The notes: generated from the letters alone by a model not told the origin. A stretch of DNA of 64,000 bases from Roseivirga thermotolerans (GCF_014653175.1 NZ_BNAG01000004.1:434001-498000); one strand, 5' to 3'. Positions 53,647-63,517 are shown, counted from the first letter of the stretch. Made by a program: numbers and translations.

Positions 53647-55330
53647 CCTTGTTTTATCCATTTTTGCTTTATGCATATTGCTGAAACCACTTTCAGCTCA
53701 ACACGATGTAGATAGTCTTAAAAATATTCTAAATCATTACCCCAATCAAGACACTATTCGGGTACAGTTGCTCAATCAGTTGGGTTTGGAATATTGGATT
53801 ATAGACCCCGTTGTAGCCGATGAATATGGCAATGAAGCCTTGCGGCTTGCCGAAAAGCTCAACTATATGCAGGGGACGGCATTTGCACTAAGAGTATTGG
53901 GTGTTGCTAATTGGACCCGTGGTAACTACGAACTGGGACTAATTGATTTGCTCAAATCCAGATCGGCCTATCAGAAGCTGAATGACGAATTGGGTGTAGC
54001 CAACTGTCATTTAAATATTGGAATGATCTACGCTGATCAGGGCATTGTCAATCGAGCTCTGGAAAACTACAGGCAAGCCCTGGATGGATTTGAGAAAGCC
54101 GGCCGGTCTGACCGCATTGCTACGGCTTATAATAAAATGGGAGAGGTTTATATACGCTCCCAGAGCTATAGTCAGGCATTGGAGTATTTACTTAAGGCCT
54201 TGGCCATACACGAGAAAAATGGGTTTATCTATGGAGTTGGAGAGTCGAACAACCGATTGGGAGAGCTCTTTTTGGCTAAAAAGGAATATGATGAAGCACT
54301 AAGCTACTTCTTGAAGGCAGTCTCAATTAGTGAAAAACTTAATGATGCCGATGGTATGGCGCGTGGCTTTCTCGATTTGGGTCGGGCCTACCTGGCTCAA
54401 GCCAATTATTCCAAGGCCAACGAATACCTTAGAAAAGGTGAGAAAATAGCTCGTGAAGTAGGAGCTAAGAAGTGGCTGAGAGACACTTACCAAACGCTCA
54501 GAGTCCTGGCAGAGGAAACCGGGCGCTGGAAAGAAGCGAATGCCTATGCCACCATGTACATTACCATGAAGGATAGCCTTTTTAATGAGCAAATGGCCAA
54601 CAGAATAGCAGAGATTGAAAAAAGAAATGAACTGGCCGCTCAGGAGAAGGAACTGGAGGCGTTGAAGAATGAGGCCATATTTTTGAGTACACAAAATGAG
54701 CTGAACAGGAACCTGAAATTTGCACTGGCAGCGGCTATGCTATTGTTACTTGTATCGGCCTATCTTTTTATAAACAGGCAGCGACTTCGCATTAAAAAAG
54801 ACCGTATCATATACGAGTCGCAACAAGAAATGGCCAATCTTGCCCTACAAAAAGCGCGACTAGAGCAGTCTAAGCTGGAGCAAGAACTTGCTACCAGAGA
54901 TAAAGAGTTGACCTCTTACACGGTGAACTTCATACGTAAAAATGAGGTAATTAATAGCCTTAAAGAACGTGTTCAAGACCTCAAAAAAAGCCTTGCCAAG
55001 TCGCATTCAAAAGAAGTTCAGCAATTAATGCAGTTGGCGAATTCCATTCAGGATGTAGACAAAGATTGGGAAGAATTCAGGCTCTACTTTGAAAACGTAC
55101 ATACGGATTTCTTTAAAAATCTAAACCAGAAATTCCCCCAGTTGAGTGCAGGCGAATTGCGGCTTGCAGCTCTTATACGACTCAACCTAAACCTCAAAGA
55201 AATTTCCTCAGTTCTGGGTATATCCCCAAACAGTGTCAAGACAGCCAGGCATCGTTTAAAGAAACGGCTGAATCTGGATAAAGAAGAGTCACTGCTCGCA
55301 TATCTCATTCAAATGGACCAAACAGCTTAA
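53633..55330 (+). CDS. Exported TPR sensor with a C-terminal LuxR-like HTH
   Basis: 565 residues. After a signal/anchor (LSIFALCILLKPLSAQ) come about six TPR repeats (AFALRVLGVANWTRGNYELG to YLAQANYSKANEYLRKGEKI), then one TM helix near 365-382 (FALAAAMLLLLVSAYLFI), a long coiled coil (LALQKARLEQSKLEQELATR) and an HTH end (LRLAALIRLNLNLKEISSVL ... SVKTARHRLKKRL). This one-component membrane-anchored design is common in Bacteroidota for linking periplasmic sensing to transcription. The targets are unknown. Confidence 0.88.
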   Translation: MCLRSLVLSIFALCILLKPLSAQHDVDSLKNILNHYPNQDTIRVQLLNQLGLEYWIIDPVVADEYGNEALRLAEKLNYMQGTAFALRVLGVANWTRGNYELGLIDLLKSRSAYQKLNDELGVANCHLNIGMIYADQGIVNRALENYRQALDGFEKAGRSDRIATAYNKMGEVYIRSQSYSQALEYLLKALAIHEKNGFIYGVGESNNRLGELFLAKKEYDEALSYFLKAVSISEKLNDADGMARGFLDLGRAYLAQANYSKANEYLRKGEKIAREVGAKKWLRDTYQTLRVLAEETGRWKEANAYATMYITMKDSLFNEQMANRIAEIEKRNELAAQEKELEALKNEAIFLSTQNELNRNLKFALAAAMLLLLVSAYLFINRQRLRIKKDRIIYESQQEMANLALQKARLEQSKLEQELATRDKELTSYTVNFIRKNEVINSLKERVQDLKKSLAKSHSKEVQQLMQLANSIQDVDKDWEEFRLYFENVHTDFFKNLNQKFPQLSAGELRLAALIRLNLNLKEISSVLGISPNSVKTARHRLKKRLNLDKEESLLAYLIQMDQTA

Positions 55331-55484
55331 AACCGTGCTTCGTCATAAGGTATTGGTTTTCAGTGCGATAGTTCGATCTGTATACCTTTTGTTTACGTAC
55401 ATAATGTCGGCTGCTTACCAAAAGAACCCTTAAATTGAACCTAAGTCACTGGTGGTCAGCCTACATTTGAGTTGTTATAACCAC

Positions 55485-56306
55485 ATGAACATGAAACACG
55501 TCTTTAACTCCAATCCTTTAAGGTATACAGCTGTGCTAGGGCTATTCGCAATACTTCTGGCCATTAGTTGTACTTCAGAAAAAGAACCCTTGCCCGATGA
55601 ATGTGAGGGTAGCATAAGTTTACAAACCACTATTGGCAGCGAAGCTAATTGCGGACAGAGTACCGGAAGCTTTACCGTAGTGGCTACGGGTGGTAGTGCC
55701 CCTTATACATACGCGCTTAACGGAGGTACTGCTCAAAGCTCTGCTTCCTTTGATAACCTGGCGGCCGGCAGTTATACCCTTACTGTGACGGATAACTCGG
55801 GATGTACCGCAGAAATCTCTGTAAACATTGCCAACCAAGACGGTGTAAATGCTTCGATATCCGGCACCACAGCCAGCGATTGCGATACACCAAACGGTAG
55901 TATAAGCGTAAGCGCCACCGATGGAGCAGGGCCTTACCAATACAAGCTTAACGACAATGCTTTTCAATCGGGTAATACCTTTGACGGTTTGGCTCCGGGC
56001 AATTATACCGTAACCGTAAGAGATGCCAATAACTGCGAGGTTTCGCTTCAGGCCACCATTAAGTCCGATGTGGTATTTGCACAAGTAAAGAACATTATTC
56101 AAACCAACTGCGCTGTGTCGGGTTGTCACAACGGAACCACTTTCCCCGATCTCAGAGTAGATAATAACATAGTTGCCCAAGCCAGCCGTATCAAGGCAAG
56201 AACCGGGGCCAAAACCATGCCTCCATCGTCTAGCGGCAGATCGCTTTCTGACGATGAAATTGCAGAGATTGCCTGTTGGGTAAATGATGGTGCCAGTCTC
56301 AACTAA
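55485..56306 (+). CDS. Lipoprotein with SprB repeats and a cytochrome-c-like heme motif
   Basis: 273 residues with a lipoprotein signal ending in LAISC. Two SprB repeats (SFTVVATGGSAPYTYALNGG and SISVSATDGAGPYQYKLND), a beta-sandwich type found in Bacteroidota adhesins, are followed by a short domain with TNCAVSGCHNG, a CxxxxCH heme-attachment-like motif as in some bacterial c-type cytochromes, and KTMPPSSSGRSLSDDEIAEI. The MPP and C-terminal helix fit the cytochrome fold. It heads an exported four-gene operon with OB-fold, YceI and DUF5777 genes. Confidence 0.8.
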   Translation: MNMKHVFNSNPLRYTAVLGLFAILLAISCTSEKEPLPDECEGSISLQTTIGSEANCGQSTGSFTVVATGGSAPYTYALNGGTAQSSASFDNLAAGSYTLTVTDNSGCTAEISVNIANQDGVNASISGTTASDCDTPNGSISVSATDGAGPYQYKLNDNAFQSGNTFDGLAPGNYTVTVRDANNCEVSLQATIKSDVVFAQVKNIIQTNCAVSGCHNGTTFPDLRVDNNIVAQASRIKARTGAKTMPPSSSGRSLSDDEIAEIACWVNDGASLN

Positions 56307-56317
56307 AAACAGCACCA

Positions 56318-56743
56318 ATGAAAAAGAAACGTCTCATAATTATTGCAGTAGTCATGGCATTTGTTGCGGCTTACATAGTCTATGATAAAATGCTTTCGAC
56401 CGGGCCAAAGATGAAATCTCGTACCGTGGAAGCGTCCCTGACAGCCGAGGCACTATACAATGCGTTTGAAACCGATGAAAACAAGGCCAATACGCTATAT
56501 CTAAACAAGGTGGTTCAGGTTGAAGGAATAGTTACAGCCATTCATCAATCGGCCGAAGCCAAGCCGGTAGTTGAGCTGGAAACCAACGGTTTTGGCTTGC
56601 TCAAGTGCACATTGGAAGACTCAAATGAGTTGACCAACCATTCCTTAACAGATGGTGATCGGGTAGTGCTCAAGGGAGAGTGCATTGGTTATTTGCTCGA
56701 TGTGCTGCTGGAAGACGTGATTATCATTGAAATTAAAAACTAA
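56318..56743 (+). CDS. OB-fold (tRNA_anti-like) membrane-anchored protein
   Basis: 141 residues. An N-terminal anchor (KRLIIIAVVMAFVAAYIVYD) is followed by a beta-barrel core resembling the OB_aCAM/tRNA_anti-like family (LTAEALYNAFETDENKANTL, VVQVEGIVTAIHQ, LLKCTLEDSN, DRVVLKGECIGYLLDVLLED). Ligand unknown. It lies 11 bases after the SprB/cytochrome gene and three bases before YceI. Confidence 0.85.
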   Translation: MKKKRLIIIAVVMAFVAAYIVYDKMLSTGPKMKSRTVEASLTAEALYNAFETDENKANTLYLNKVVQVEGIVTAIHQSAEAKPVVELETNGFGLLKCTLEDSNELTNHSLTDGDRVVLKGECIGYLLDVLLEDVIIIEIKN

Positions 56744-56746
56744 CAC

Positions 56747-57307
56747 ATGAAACCATTAAAACTATTAAACCTGAGTATGGCCATGCTTTTGGCTACTTCA
56801 GGTATGGCACAGGATCGTTTTCTGACCCGAAATGGAGAGGTTAAATTCTACTCTCACGCACCTCTCGAAGATATTGAGGCTTTTAATGATAAAGTACTGA
56901 GTGTGATTGATTTAAACAAAGGTGAAGTAGCCGTAGATATATTGATAAAAGCTTTTCAGTTTGAAAAGGCCCTTATGCAGGAACACTTCAACGAAAATTA
57001 CATGGAGTCTGCCAAATACCCGAAGTCTACTTTTAAAGGAAAATTTGAGGTGCCCGATGGACTTAAGTCTATGAGTAATGGCACATATCCTGTAACGGTT
57101 AGTGGCGATATTACTATCCATGGTGTTACTAAACCCCTGACCACACGGGTAGAACTTGTGGTTATCAACGGTACTATAAATACAGAATTTAGCTTTAAAG
57201 TAAAGGTAAAAGACCACGATATTAAAATACCCAGCGTAGTGGTCAGGAACATTGCAGAAGAAGTGGAAGTAACCGCTAATTTTAAGTATGAGCCATATCA
57301 ACGCTAG
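56747..57307 (+). CDS. YceI family periplasmic protein
   Basis: 186 residues with a signal peptide ending in SGMAQ. YceI proteins are lipocalin-like beta barrels that bind isoprenoid-type lipids or quinones. Signs: GEVKFYSHAPLEDIEAFN, LIKAFQFEKALMQEHFNENY, SAKYPKSTFKGKFEV and GDITIHGVTKPLTTRVELVV. Part of the exported operon, consistent with electron or lipid carrier function next to a cytochrome-like protein. Confidence 0.93.
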   Translation: MKPLKLLNLSMAMLLATSGMAQDRFLTRNGEVKFYSHAPLEDIEAFNDKVLSVIDLNKGEVAVDILIKAFQFEKALMQEHFNENYMESAKYPKSTFKGKFEVPDGLKSMSNGTYPVTVSGDITIHGVTKPLTTRVELVVINGTINTEFSFKVKVKDHDIKIPSVVVRNIAEEVEVTANFKYEPYQR

Positions 57308-57308
57308 T

Positions 57309-58166
57309 ATGAAAAAGACTATACTATTTATTGCAGCGATTGTTCTGGGCCACTCGCTTAGCGCCCAAGACGATCTGCTCGGTATGCTTTCTGACGAAAG
57401 AGAGGAAACCATAGACTACGTAGAAGCGACCTTTAAAGGGCAGCGGATGATTAACGGACACACCGTGGTTACTCGCAAAGCCAAAGAGCTCGAGTTTATT
57501 ATCTCTCACCGATTTGGTCGTATTAACACCGGAATCAATGAGCTTTTTGGCCTCGATGGTGCCAACATCAGGTTTTCTTTTGAATATGGGATAAGCGACT
57601 TTTTAACCGTAGGTGTAGGGCGCAGTTCCTTTGAGAAAATCTATGATGGATTTGCCAAGTATCAAATCCTAAGACAGTCTTCCGGCAAAAAAGTGATGCC
57701 TGTGTCCATTACAGGGTTTAGTAGTATGGCCATTAGAACATTAGATAATCCGGCTTTTCAAAATGAGGAGTTTAGCGACAGGGTAGCATATACTCACCAG
57801 TTGCTTATTGCCCGTAAAATGAACGAAACCGTTTCGCTTCAATTTATGCCTACTTATGTGCACCGCAATAGGGTAATGGGCAACCAGGAAAACGACCTGT
57901 TGGCTTTTGGTGTGGCTGGTCGAGTAAAAGTGGGCAAAAGAGTAGCCATCAACAGCGAGTACTATTACCGACTTACCAGTGAACTGACCGATTTATATAA
58001 AGACTCCATTGGAATTGGCGTTGAAATAGAAACCGGAGGCCATGTCTTTCATCTCACCTTTACTAATTCCAGGTCAATGGTAGAGAAAGGCTTTATTACT
58101 GAGACCGATGGCGATTTTTTCAATGGCGACATTCATTTTGGCTTTAACCTTTCTCGCGTGTTTTAG
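57309..58166 (+). CDS. DUF5777 family beta-barrel protein
   Basis: 285 residues. The start MKKTILFIAAIVLG gives a clean signal peptide ending in LSAQ; the upstream in-frame codons were rejected. Strand-turn repetition ending in F (SFEYGISDFLTVGVGRSSFE, INSEYYYRL, FHLTFTNSRSM) and a C-terminal FGFNLSRVF suggest an outer-membrane barrel of the DUF5777 kind. Function is unknown. It is the last gene of the operon, followed by a nested hairpin terminator. Confidence 0.85.
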   Translation: MKKTILFIAAIVLGHSLSAQDDLLGMLSDEREETIDYVEATFKGQRMINGHTVVTRKAKELEFIISHRFGRINTGINELFGLDGANIRFSFEYGISDFLTVGVGRSSFEKIYDGFAKYQILRQSSGKKVMPVSITGFSSMAIRTLDNPAFQNEEFSDRVAYTHQLLIARKMNETVSLQFMPTYVHRNRVMGNQENDLLAFGVAGRVKVGKRVAINSEYYYRLTSELTDLYKDSIGIGVEIETGGHVFHLTFTNSRSMVEKGFITETDGDFFNGDIHFGFNLSRVF

Positions 58167-58200
58167 CCATTCGGTAAGCCTTTAAGTGCTTCAATTAAAG

Positions 58201-58246
58201 AAGTCTTCATTGGTTGGTCAACCAATCATTCTGAAGACTTTTTTAT
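58201..58246 (+). terminator. Nested hairpin terminator
   Basis: AAGTCTTCA (58201-58209) pairs with TGAAGACTT (58232-58240), with an inner ATTGGTT-ggtc-AACCAAT stem, then TTTTTA. It follows the DUF5777 gene by 34 bases. Confidence 0.85.
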
Positions 58247-58341
58247 GTTTAAAACCCCAATTGTTTTAGTGGTGTTTAGAATGCTTACACACTTTCTTAT
58301 TGCCGCTATGTTGAGTATACTTGAGCCTGAAAAGTAAAATT

Positions 58342-59658
58342 ATGAAAGCACTTAGCCTTACCCTTAGTTTGTTCTTAGTCTGTAGCCTCAGCATGGCACA
58401 ACTCGATCGTACAGAGAAGAAGATAGTTCAATGGATCGATCAGAACAACCACGAGGCTTTAGAACTTCTCAAACAAACCATCAACATCAATTCAGGCACT
58501 ATGAATTTTGAGGGTGTAAGGCAGGTGGCTGATGTATTGATGCCAAAGTTCGAAGCTCTGGGTATGGAAACACGGTTTTTAGATGGCAGTGCCTTTAACC
58601 GGGCCGGACATTTAGTGGCCAAAATTGAAGGAGGCAAAGGGCCTAAGATCATGATGATTGGCCACCTGGACACTGTTTTTGAACCCGACAGTCCTTTCCA
58701 GCAATGGGAACAAGTGGATGAAGAAACTATAAAAGGACCTGGAATAGCGGATATGAAAGGAGGCAACATAATCATTCTGCAGGCTCTGACGGCTCTACAC
58801 CATGCCGGGCTGTTGAAAGATATGAATGTTTGGGTTGTTATGACTGGCGATGAAGAGCTTAGCGGAAGACCCCTGAGTCTTTCAAAAGCGGCCCTAATTG
58901 AAGCTGCAGAGTGGGCCGACATTGCTCTTGGATTTGAAAACGGAGATGGCAACCCGGCTACCGTGAATGTAGCGCGCAGAAGCTCGTCTGGCTGGACACT
59001 GGAAGTAAAGGGTAATGCCGCTCACTCATCGCAAATTTTTAAACCTGAAGTGGGAGCTGGGGCTATTTATGAAGCTTCAAGAATCCTGAATCAGTTTTAC
59101 GAAGCCTTGTCTGCCGAAGAATATTTGACCTTTAACCCCGGAATGATTTTAGGCGGAACTGATGTGACTTACAATGAACAAAGCAAATCGGGAACAGCCT
59201 TTGGGAAAAGCAACGTAGTAGCTCAAACGGCTATTGTAACAGGCGATATTCGCTGTCTGAGTATGGAGCAATTAAAACGAACTCAGGAAACCATGAAAAA
59301 GATTGTGAGTGAACATTTACCACAAACTCAAGCCACTATAACCTTTGAAGAAGGTTATCCACCATTTGCTCCTACAGAGGGTAATTATGCGCTCATGAAG
59401 GCCTTCAGTCAGGTGAGTCAAGACTTAGGCTTTGGAGAAGTGAGTTCTGTAAATCCGGCCGATGCCGGTGCCGCTGATATATCGTTTACTGCAGGCTTGG
59501 TGAAAATGGGTATTGATGCCATGGGAATGAGTGGTGCTAATGATCATACGGTCAATGAAACAGGAAAGGTTAACGCATTGCCTATGCAGACTAAGCGAGC
59601 TGCAGTATTGTTGTACAGACTCTTTAAGGATAAAGCTCTTTCACCTGAAAAGAAATAG
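58342..59658 (+). CDS. Exported M20 family metallopeptidase (carboxypeptidase G2-like)
   Basis: 438 residues from MKALSLTLSLFLVCSLSMAQ, a signal peptide. Dinuclear zinc motifs: IGHLDTVFEPDSPFQQW, GPGIADMKGGNII, MTGDEELSGR (the catalytic Glu), and ENGDGNPATVNVARRSSSG, with the final His in MSGANDHTVNETG. The dimerisation domain lies in the middle. The arrangement matches glutamate carboxypeptidase type M20 enzymes that cleave C-terminal residues. The substrate is not predictable from sequence. Confidence 0.94.
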   Translation: MKALSLTLSLFLVCSLSMAQLDRTEKKIVQWIDQNNHEALELLKQTININSGTMNFEGVRQVADVLMPKFEALGMETRFLDGSAFNRAGHLVAKIEGGKGPKIMMIGHLDTVFEPDSPFQQWEQVDEETIKGPGIADMKGGNIIILQALTALHHAGLLKDMNVWVVMTGDEELSGRPLSLSKAALIEAAEWADIALGFENGDGNPATVNVARRSSSGWTLEVKGNAAHSSQIFKPEVGAGAIYEASRILNQFYEALSAEEYLTFNPGMILGGTDVTYNEQSKSGTAFGKSNVVAQTAIVTGDIRCLSMEQLKRTQETMKKIVSEHLPQTQATITFEEGYPPFAPTEGNYALMKAFSQVSQDLGFGEVSSVNPADAGAADISFTAGLVKMGIDAMGMSGANDHTVNETGKVNALPMQTKRAAVLLYRLFKDKALSPEKK

Positions 59659-59694
59659 CCAAACCGCCTGAACCGGATTACTTCTCTGACAAGT

Positions 59695-60580
59695 TGTCTT
59701 TTCCATCCCGAGTTGCCAAGTGATCAAGCGGGATAGATCTTTCGGCAAGCTCAAGATGAAAAGCTCTTACCGATTAGGGTCTCCAATTGCCCATCAGCGT
59801 TTCACATCATAAATCTGATGAATGACGCGAACAAGGTTAGACTCCTTCGGGAGATATTGAGGCAATCGTGAGCAGGTCTTTCCATCCCGAAGTATCGAGG
59901 GATCAGTCAATTGATCAAGCCGGGTAGATCTTTCGGCAAGCTCAAGATGAAAAGCTCTTACCGATTAGTTTCTCCAATAGCCCATCAGGGTTTTAGATCA
60001 TAAATCTGATGAATGAGGCGAACAAGGTTAGACGCCTTCGGGAGATAATGAGGCAATCGTGAAGACTTTTTCCATCCCGAGGTACCGAGGGATCAGCCAA
60101 GTGATCAAGCTGGATAGATCTTTCGGCAAGCTCAAGATGAAAAGCTCTTACCGATTAGTTTCTCCAATAGCCCATCAGGGTTTTAGATCATAAATCTGAT
60201 GAATGAGGCGAACAAGGTTAGACGCCTTCGGGAGATAATGAGGCAATCGTGAAGACTTTTTCCATCCCGAGGTACCGAGGGATCAGCCAAGTGATCAAGC
60301 TGGATAGATCTTTCGGCAAGCTCAAGATGAAAAGCTCTAACCGATTAGGGTCTCCAATTGCCCATCAGGGTTTTAGATCATAAATCTGATGAATGAGGCG
60401 AACAAGGTTAGACGCCTTCCGGAGATATTGAGGCAATTGTGAGCAGGTCTTGTCCATCCCGAGGTACCGAGGGATCAGCCAAGTGGTCAAGCCGGGTAGA
60501 TCTTTCGGCAAGCTCAAGATGAAAAGTTTTTAAGGATTAGGGTCTCCAATTGCCCATCAGTGTTTCATGCCATGGACTTT
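59695..60580. repeat. Five-copy tandem array of ~190-bp noncoding repeats
   Basis: Copies are marked by TAGATCTTTCGGCAAGCTCA at 59734, 59925, 60115, 60305 and 60497 (periods 191, 190, 190 and 192). Bases 59925-60148 are identical by eye to 60115-60338, so the middle copies were amplified recently. Each unit holds hairpins such as CTCC-ttcg-GGAG and ATCATAAATCTGAT, and pieces resembling dispersed intergenic repeats (CCATCCCGAGGTACCGAGGG). No ORF of note. It fills nearly all the gap between the M20 and S1/P1 genes. Confidence 0.9.
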
Positions 60581-60616
60581 GAGGAATTCGGTAAACGAAA
60601 GATTTAACCCCCTGAG

Positions 60617-61393
60617 TTACTCATAAATTTCGTTGATCACACCAGCTAAGCGTACGCCAGCTTGAAGCACCCTAAGCTTAATAATGTCGAAGTACTTATA
60701 GCCATATTCATAGCTTATTCGCCCGTCTTCAGGAATATCATAAACCTGTTTACGGTAAGACATAGATTCATATGCCCATTCTCGAACCGTAGCCGATTGC
60801 CATTCTTTAATTTGAGTTTTAGAAGCATGATTTACCCAATCGGCAAATTCGGTATAGCTCAATTGTTTGCCATCAATCATGCGGCTGTCCCATACGCTAT
60901 GCAGATTAGTGTTACTTCCAAAGTACTGAACTCGAACATCATTTCCGCCTCTATCTTCACCATTCCCCACATGCAAAGGCTGATGAATATCGCCAACCAG
61001 ATGTACTAAAAACTTGAGTTTAGTGGCTTCTTCTTGGGCCGAAAGTTGCCCGGCCTTTAACTCTTCGATAATGGTTTCAATGGCCCAAATTACATCACCT
61101 CCTTCTTGCTCGGGTGCTTCCTCATATGTCATGCCATCGGGTATTGTGCAATAATGCCAGGTATTGGCATAATCGTAGGAGCGATCCGACCTTATTTCAT
61201 CCATCCATGTGCTCACTTCGGCCAATGTTTCTGAGCCCAGAACACGTTGCACCTGCTTTCTGGCTTTTTTACTCAGCATACCATCGGCAATATGTCCTAT
61301 AGTTCGATGTCCGGTTTGACCCCAGAAATAACTACTTGAAGTCATGGAAACGGTAGCCGCCAGGATTAAGGAAAGAGCAAGGAGTTTTCTCAT
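60617..61393 (-). CDS. S1/P1-type zinc nuclease, exported
   Basis: 258 residues. The signal peptide MRKLLALSLILAATVSMTSS is followed by YFWGQTGHRTIGHIAD, so a Trp close to the mature N-terminus provides the first zinc ligand, as in P1 nuclease. Further ligands are in YDYANTWHY, LVHLVGDIHQPLHVGN and NLHSVWDSRMI. It would degrade single-stranded DNA or RNA outside the cytoplasm, for nutrient scavenging. Length is close to the family norm. Confidence 0.94.
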   Translation of the reverse strand: MRKLLALSLILAATVSMTSSSYFWGQTGHRTIGHIADGMLSKKARKQVQRVLGSETLAEVSTWMDEIRSDRSYDYANTWHYCTIPDGMTYEEAPEQEGGDVIWAIETIIEELKAGQLSAQEEATKLKFLVHLVGDIHQPLHVGNGEDRGGNDVRVQYFGSNTNLHSVWDSRMIDGKQLSYTEFADWVNHASKTQIKEWQSATVREWAYESMSYRKQVYDIPEDGRISYEYGYKYFDIIKLRVLQAGVRLAGVINEIYE

Positions 61394-61676
61394 GTTGTAA
61401 ATTTTGTGCTAAGATAAGGATGTATTGATTTAGAAACAGCGTTTAGGATGTAGCTTATGTGAATTATACTTTACGGTTTGATGAACCAGGTTTTAACAGG
61501 CTCTCTATCTCCGGCAGAGTCTCTCAAAGAGAACTTAGATGTCGTTTAGTTCTATGCTCGGTGTGCCCTGCAGGAGAAAAGCTGGTCGAGTAAAAATTTC
61601 TGTGGACATCCTTCAGACTCATAACTTCTAAACTTCCAAAAACCTTACTACTTTCATTATTCATTAGTCTATTGAT

Positions 61677-62366
61677 ATGAAACTCAAAATAACCTGGCTG
61701 ACACTATTCTTAATGGTTGCCACGCAATCTTACGGGCAATATGGAGATGGTAGGTATACCTTCGTTTTCCTGAACACGAATCCAGACAGGGCTGAGCTAC
61801 CCAAGGAGCAAGTAGATAGCCTTCAAGCGGGACATTTAGCCAACATTAACCGATTGGTGAAGGAAAAGAAGATGATCGCTGCGGGGCCCTTCTACACAGG
61901 CGGTGGAATTTTTCTATTCGATACCAATATGGCTGATACGGAAGCAGTTTTGAGTTCTGATCCGGCCATTTCTGCCGGACGTTTTAAGCTGGAAGTCTAC
62001 CCGTTTGATCTGATGGAAGGGGAATTATGTACACTTTGGCACAAGGATGAAGCCGATGTAGAAATGACTACTTACTATTTTGTGCGTTTTGAGCCAAATA
62101 AGGATAATGAGAATATTGATGGGGTAAAAACTAATCGTTTTACTGAAAATTTGCTGAAAGAGCTAAAGGGAAAGTACAAAGACAAAGCTGAGTTAGTCGG
62201 AGCCATTAATCTCAATACCAACGAGGGTCAGATTATTATATATAAATCAGGTCAGGAGGGAGGAATTGAAGAGCTTTTCGCCAACCATGAATTGGTGAAA
62301 AAGGGCTTAATGACCTATTATCACAGACAGATTTATTTCCCGAAGGGTATTTTCTGTGAAGATTAA
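61677..62366 (+). CDS. Secreted YCII-like protein
   Basis: 229 residues with a signal peptide ending in SYGQ. The first half resembles the YCII fold: a beta strand YTFVFLNTNPD, then LQAGHLANINRLVKEKKMIA, AGPFYTGGGIFLFDT and VLSSDPAISAGRFKLEVYPF. The second half repeats a similar length with weaker matches, suggesting a tandem domain. YCII proteins include putative enzymes with a conserved His-Asp. The function here is unknown. Confidence 0.75.
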   Translation: MKLKITWLTLFLMVATQSYGQYGDGRYTFVFLNTNPDRAELPKEQVDSLQAGHLANINRLVKEKKMIAAGPFYTGGGIFLFDTNMADTEAVLSSDPAISAGRFKLEVYPFDLMEGELCTLWHKDEADVEMTTYYFVRFEPNKDNENIDGVKTNRFTENLLKELKGKYKDKAELVGAINLNTNEGQIIIYKSGQEGGIEELFANHELVKKGLMTYYHRQIYFPKGIFCED

Positions 62367-62438
62367 GCCCGGTTATTGTCGAGCTGGATTCGGCATAGAT
62401 ATGGCTCAGTTGGGGGGGGAGCACGGTATACCTAAACT

Positions 62439-63416
62439 CTAATCAATAATCACCACATTTTTACCGATTACTTTTCTGTCCATAAGGTCTCGAATAGCTT
62501 GAGCGCCTCGCTCTAAGGGATATTCTTTATGGATATGCTGTTTCACTTTTCCTTCTTGAATCCATTGAAGAATCTGCTCGAAGTTCCTCTTGCTTTCTTT
62601 GGGTTGCTTTTGAGCAAAAGCCCCCCAGAAAACACCTACAATGGAAGCTCCTTTGAGTAGAGGCAGGTTCATTCTGATGGCAGAAGGAGCACCAGCGGCA
62701 AAACCTACCACTAAATACCTTCCACCCCAAGCCAAAGAGCGAACTGCGGGTTCAGCATATTGATCTCCAACAGGGTCGTATATCACGTCAAAGCCATCTC
62801 CATTCGTCATGGCTTTGGCTTTTTCCTTGAGATTTTGTTCCGAGTAGTTGAGGGTTTCATCGGCTCCGGCTTGCAGGCAGATTTCTAGCTTTTCTTCAGA
62901 ACTTGCAGCGGCCACCACATGCGCGCCCATTTGCTTGCCAATCTGAACTGCGGCTAGTCCAACTCCACCAGAAGCCCCCAAAACCAGCAGCTTTTCGCCC
63001 TTTTTTAATTGTGCTCGCTGTTTTAGAGCGTAAAGCGATGTGCCAAAATTATACATGGTTGTTGCAGCAGTAATCATGTCCATGCCCTCAGGAACAGGCA
63101 TACATTTGTGCGATTCAGCCACCACGTACTCAGCCATGCCTCCCCAGCCGGTGAGAGCAAAAACCAAGTCGCCCTGGCTTAGGTGTTTCACTTCACTACC
63201 CACTTCCACCACCCGACCGGCCACTTCGCCACCGGGAGCAAAAGGGAGCTGAGGTTTGAATTGGTACTTGTTCTGAATAATCAGCGCATCAGGGAAGTTC
63301 ACTCCACAGGCATGCACTTCGATAAGCACCTGTTGCCCATTGGGCACGGGGAGTGGAAGCGTTTTCATAGAAAGGTTTTCCGGTAACCCGAATTGTTCGC
63401 ACACTAATGCTTTCAT
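62439..63416 (-). CDS. NADPH:quinone oxidoreductase (zinc-independent MDR) family protein
   Basis: 325 residues from MKALVCEQFGLPENL; the upstream codons to 63473 lack family similarity. Motifs: ACGVNFPDALIIQ, PFAPGGEVAGRVVEVGSEV, the Rossmann loop LVLGASGGVGLAAVQIGKQ, and DVIYDPVGDQYAEPAVRSL. No zinc-binding cysteines, as expected of quinone reductases. It probably reduces quinones or activated alkenes with NADPH. Confidence 0.92.
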   Translation of the reverse strand: MKALVCEQFGLPENLSMKTLPLPVPNGQQVLIEVHACGVNFPDALIIQNKYQFKPQLPFAPGGEVAGRVVEVGSEVKHLSQGDLVFALTGWGGMAEYVVAESHKCMPVPEGMDMITAATTMYNFGTSLYALKQRAQLKKGEKLLVLGASGGVGLAAVQIGKQMGAHVVAAASSEEKLEICLQAGADETLNYSEQNLKEKAKAMTNGDGFDVIYDPVGDQYAEPAVRSLAWGGRYLVVGFAAGAPSAIRMNLPLLKGASIVGVFWGAFAQKQPKESKRNFEQILQWIQEGKVKQHIHKEYPLERGAQAIRDLMDRKVIGKNVVIID

Positions 63417-63517
63417 GCTTACAAACTCATATCTATCCATTAGAAAAGCAACTCTCTCTGCACTAAATTCCAACCTTTTTTGGTCGAGTATGGTCTAATC
63501 ACACAAACACTAGAATC

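Noticed and set aside
59695-60580. CRISPR array
   Set aside because: Units are about 190 bp with no unique short spacers, and no cas genes are nearby.
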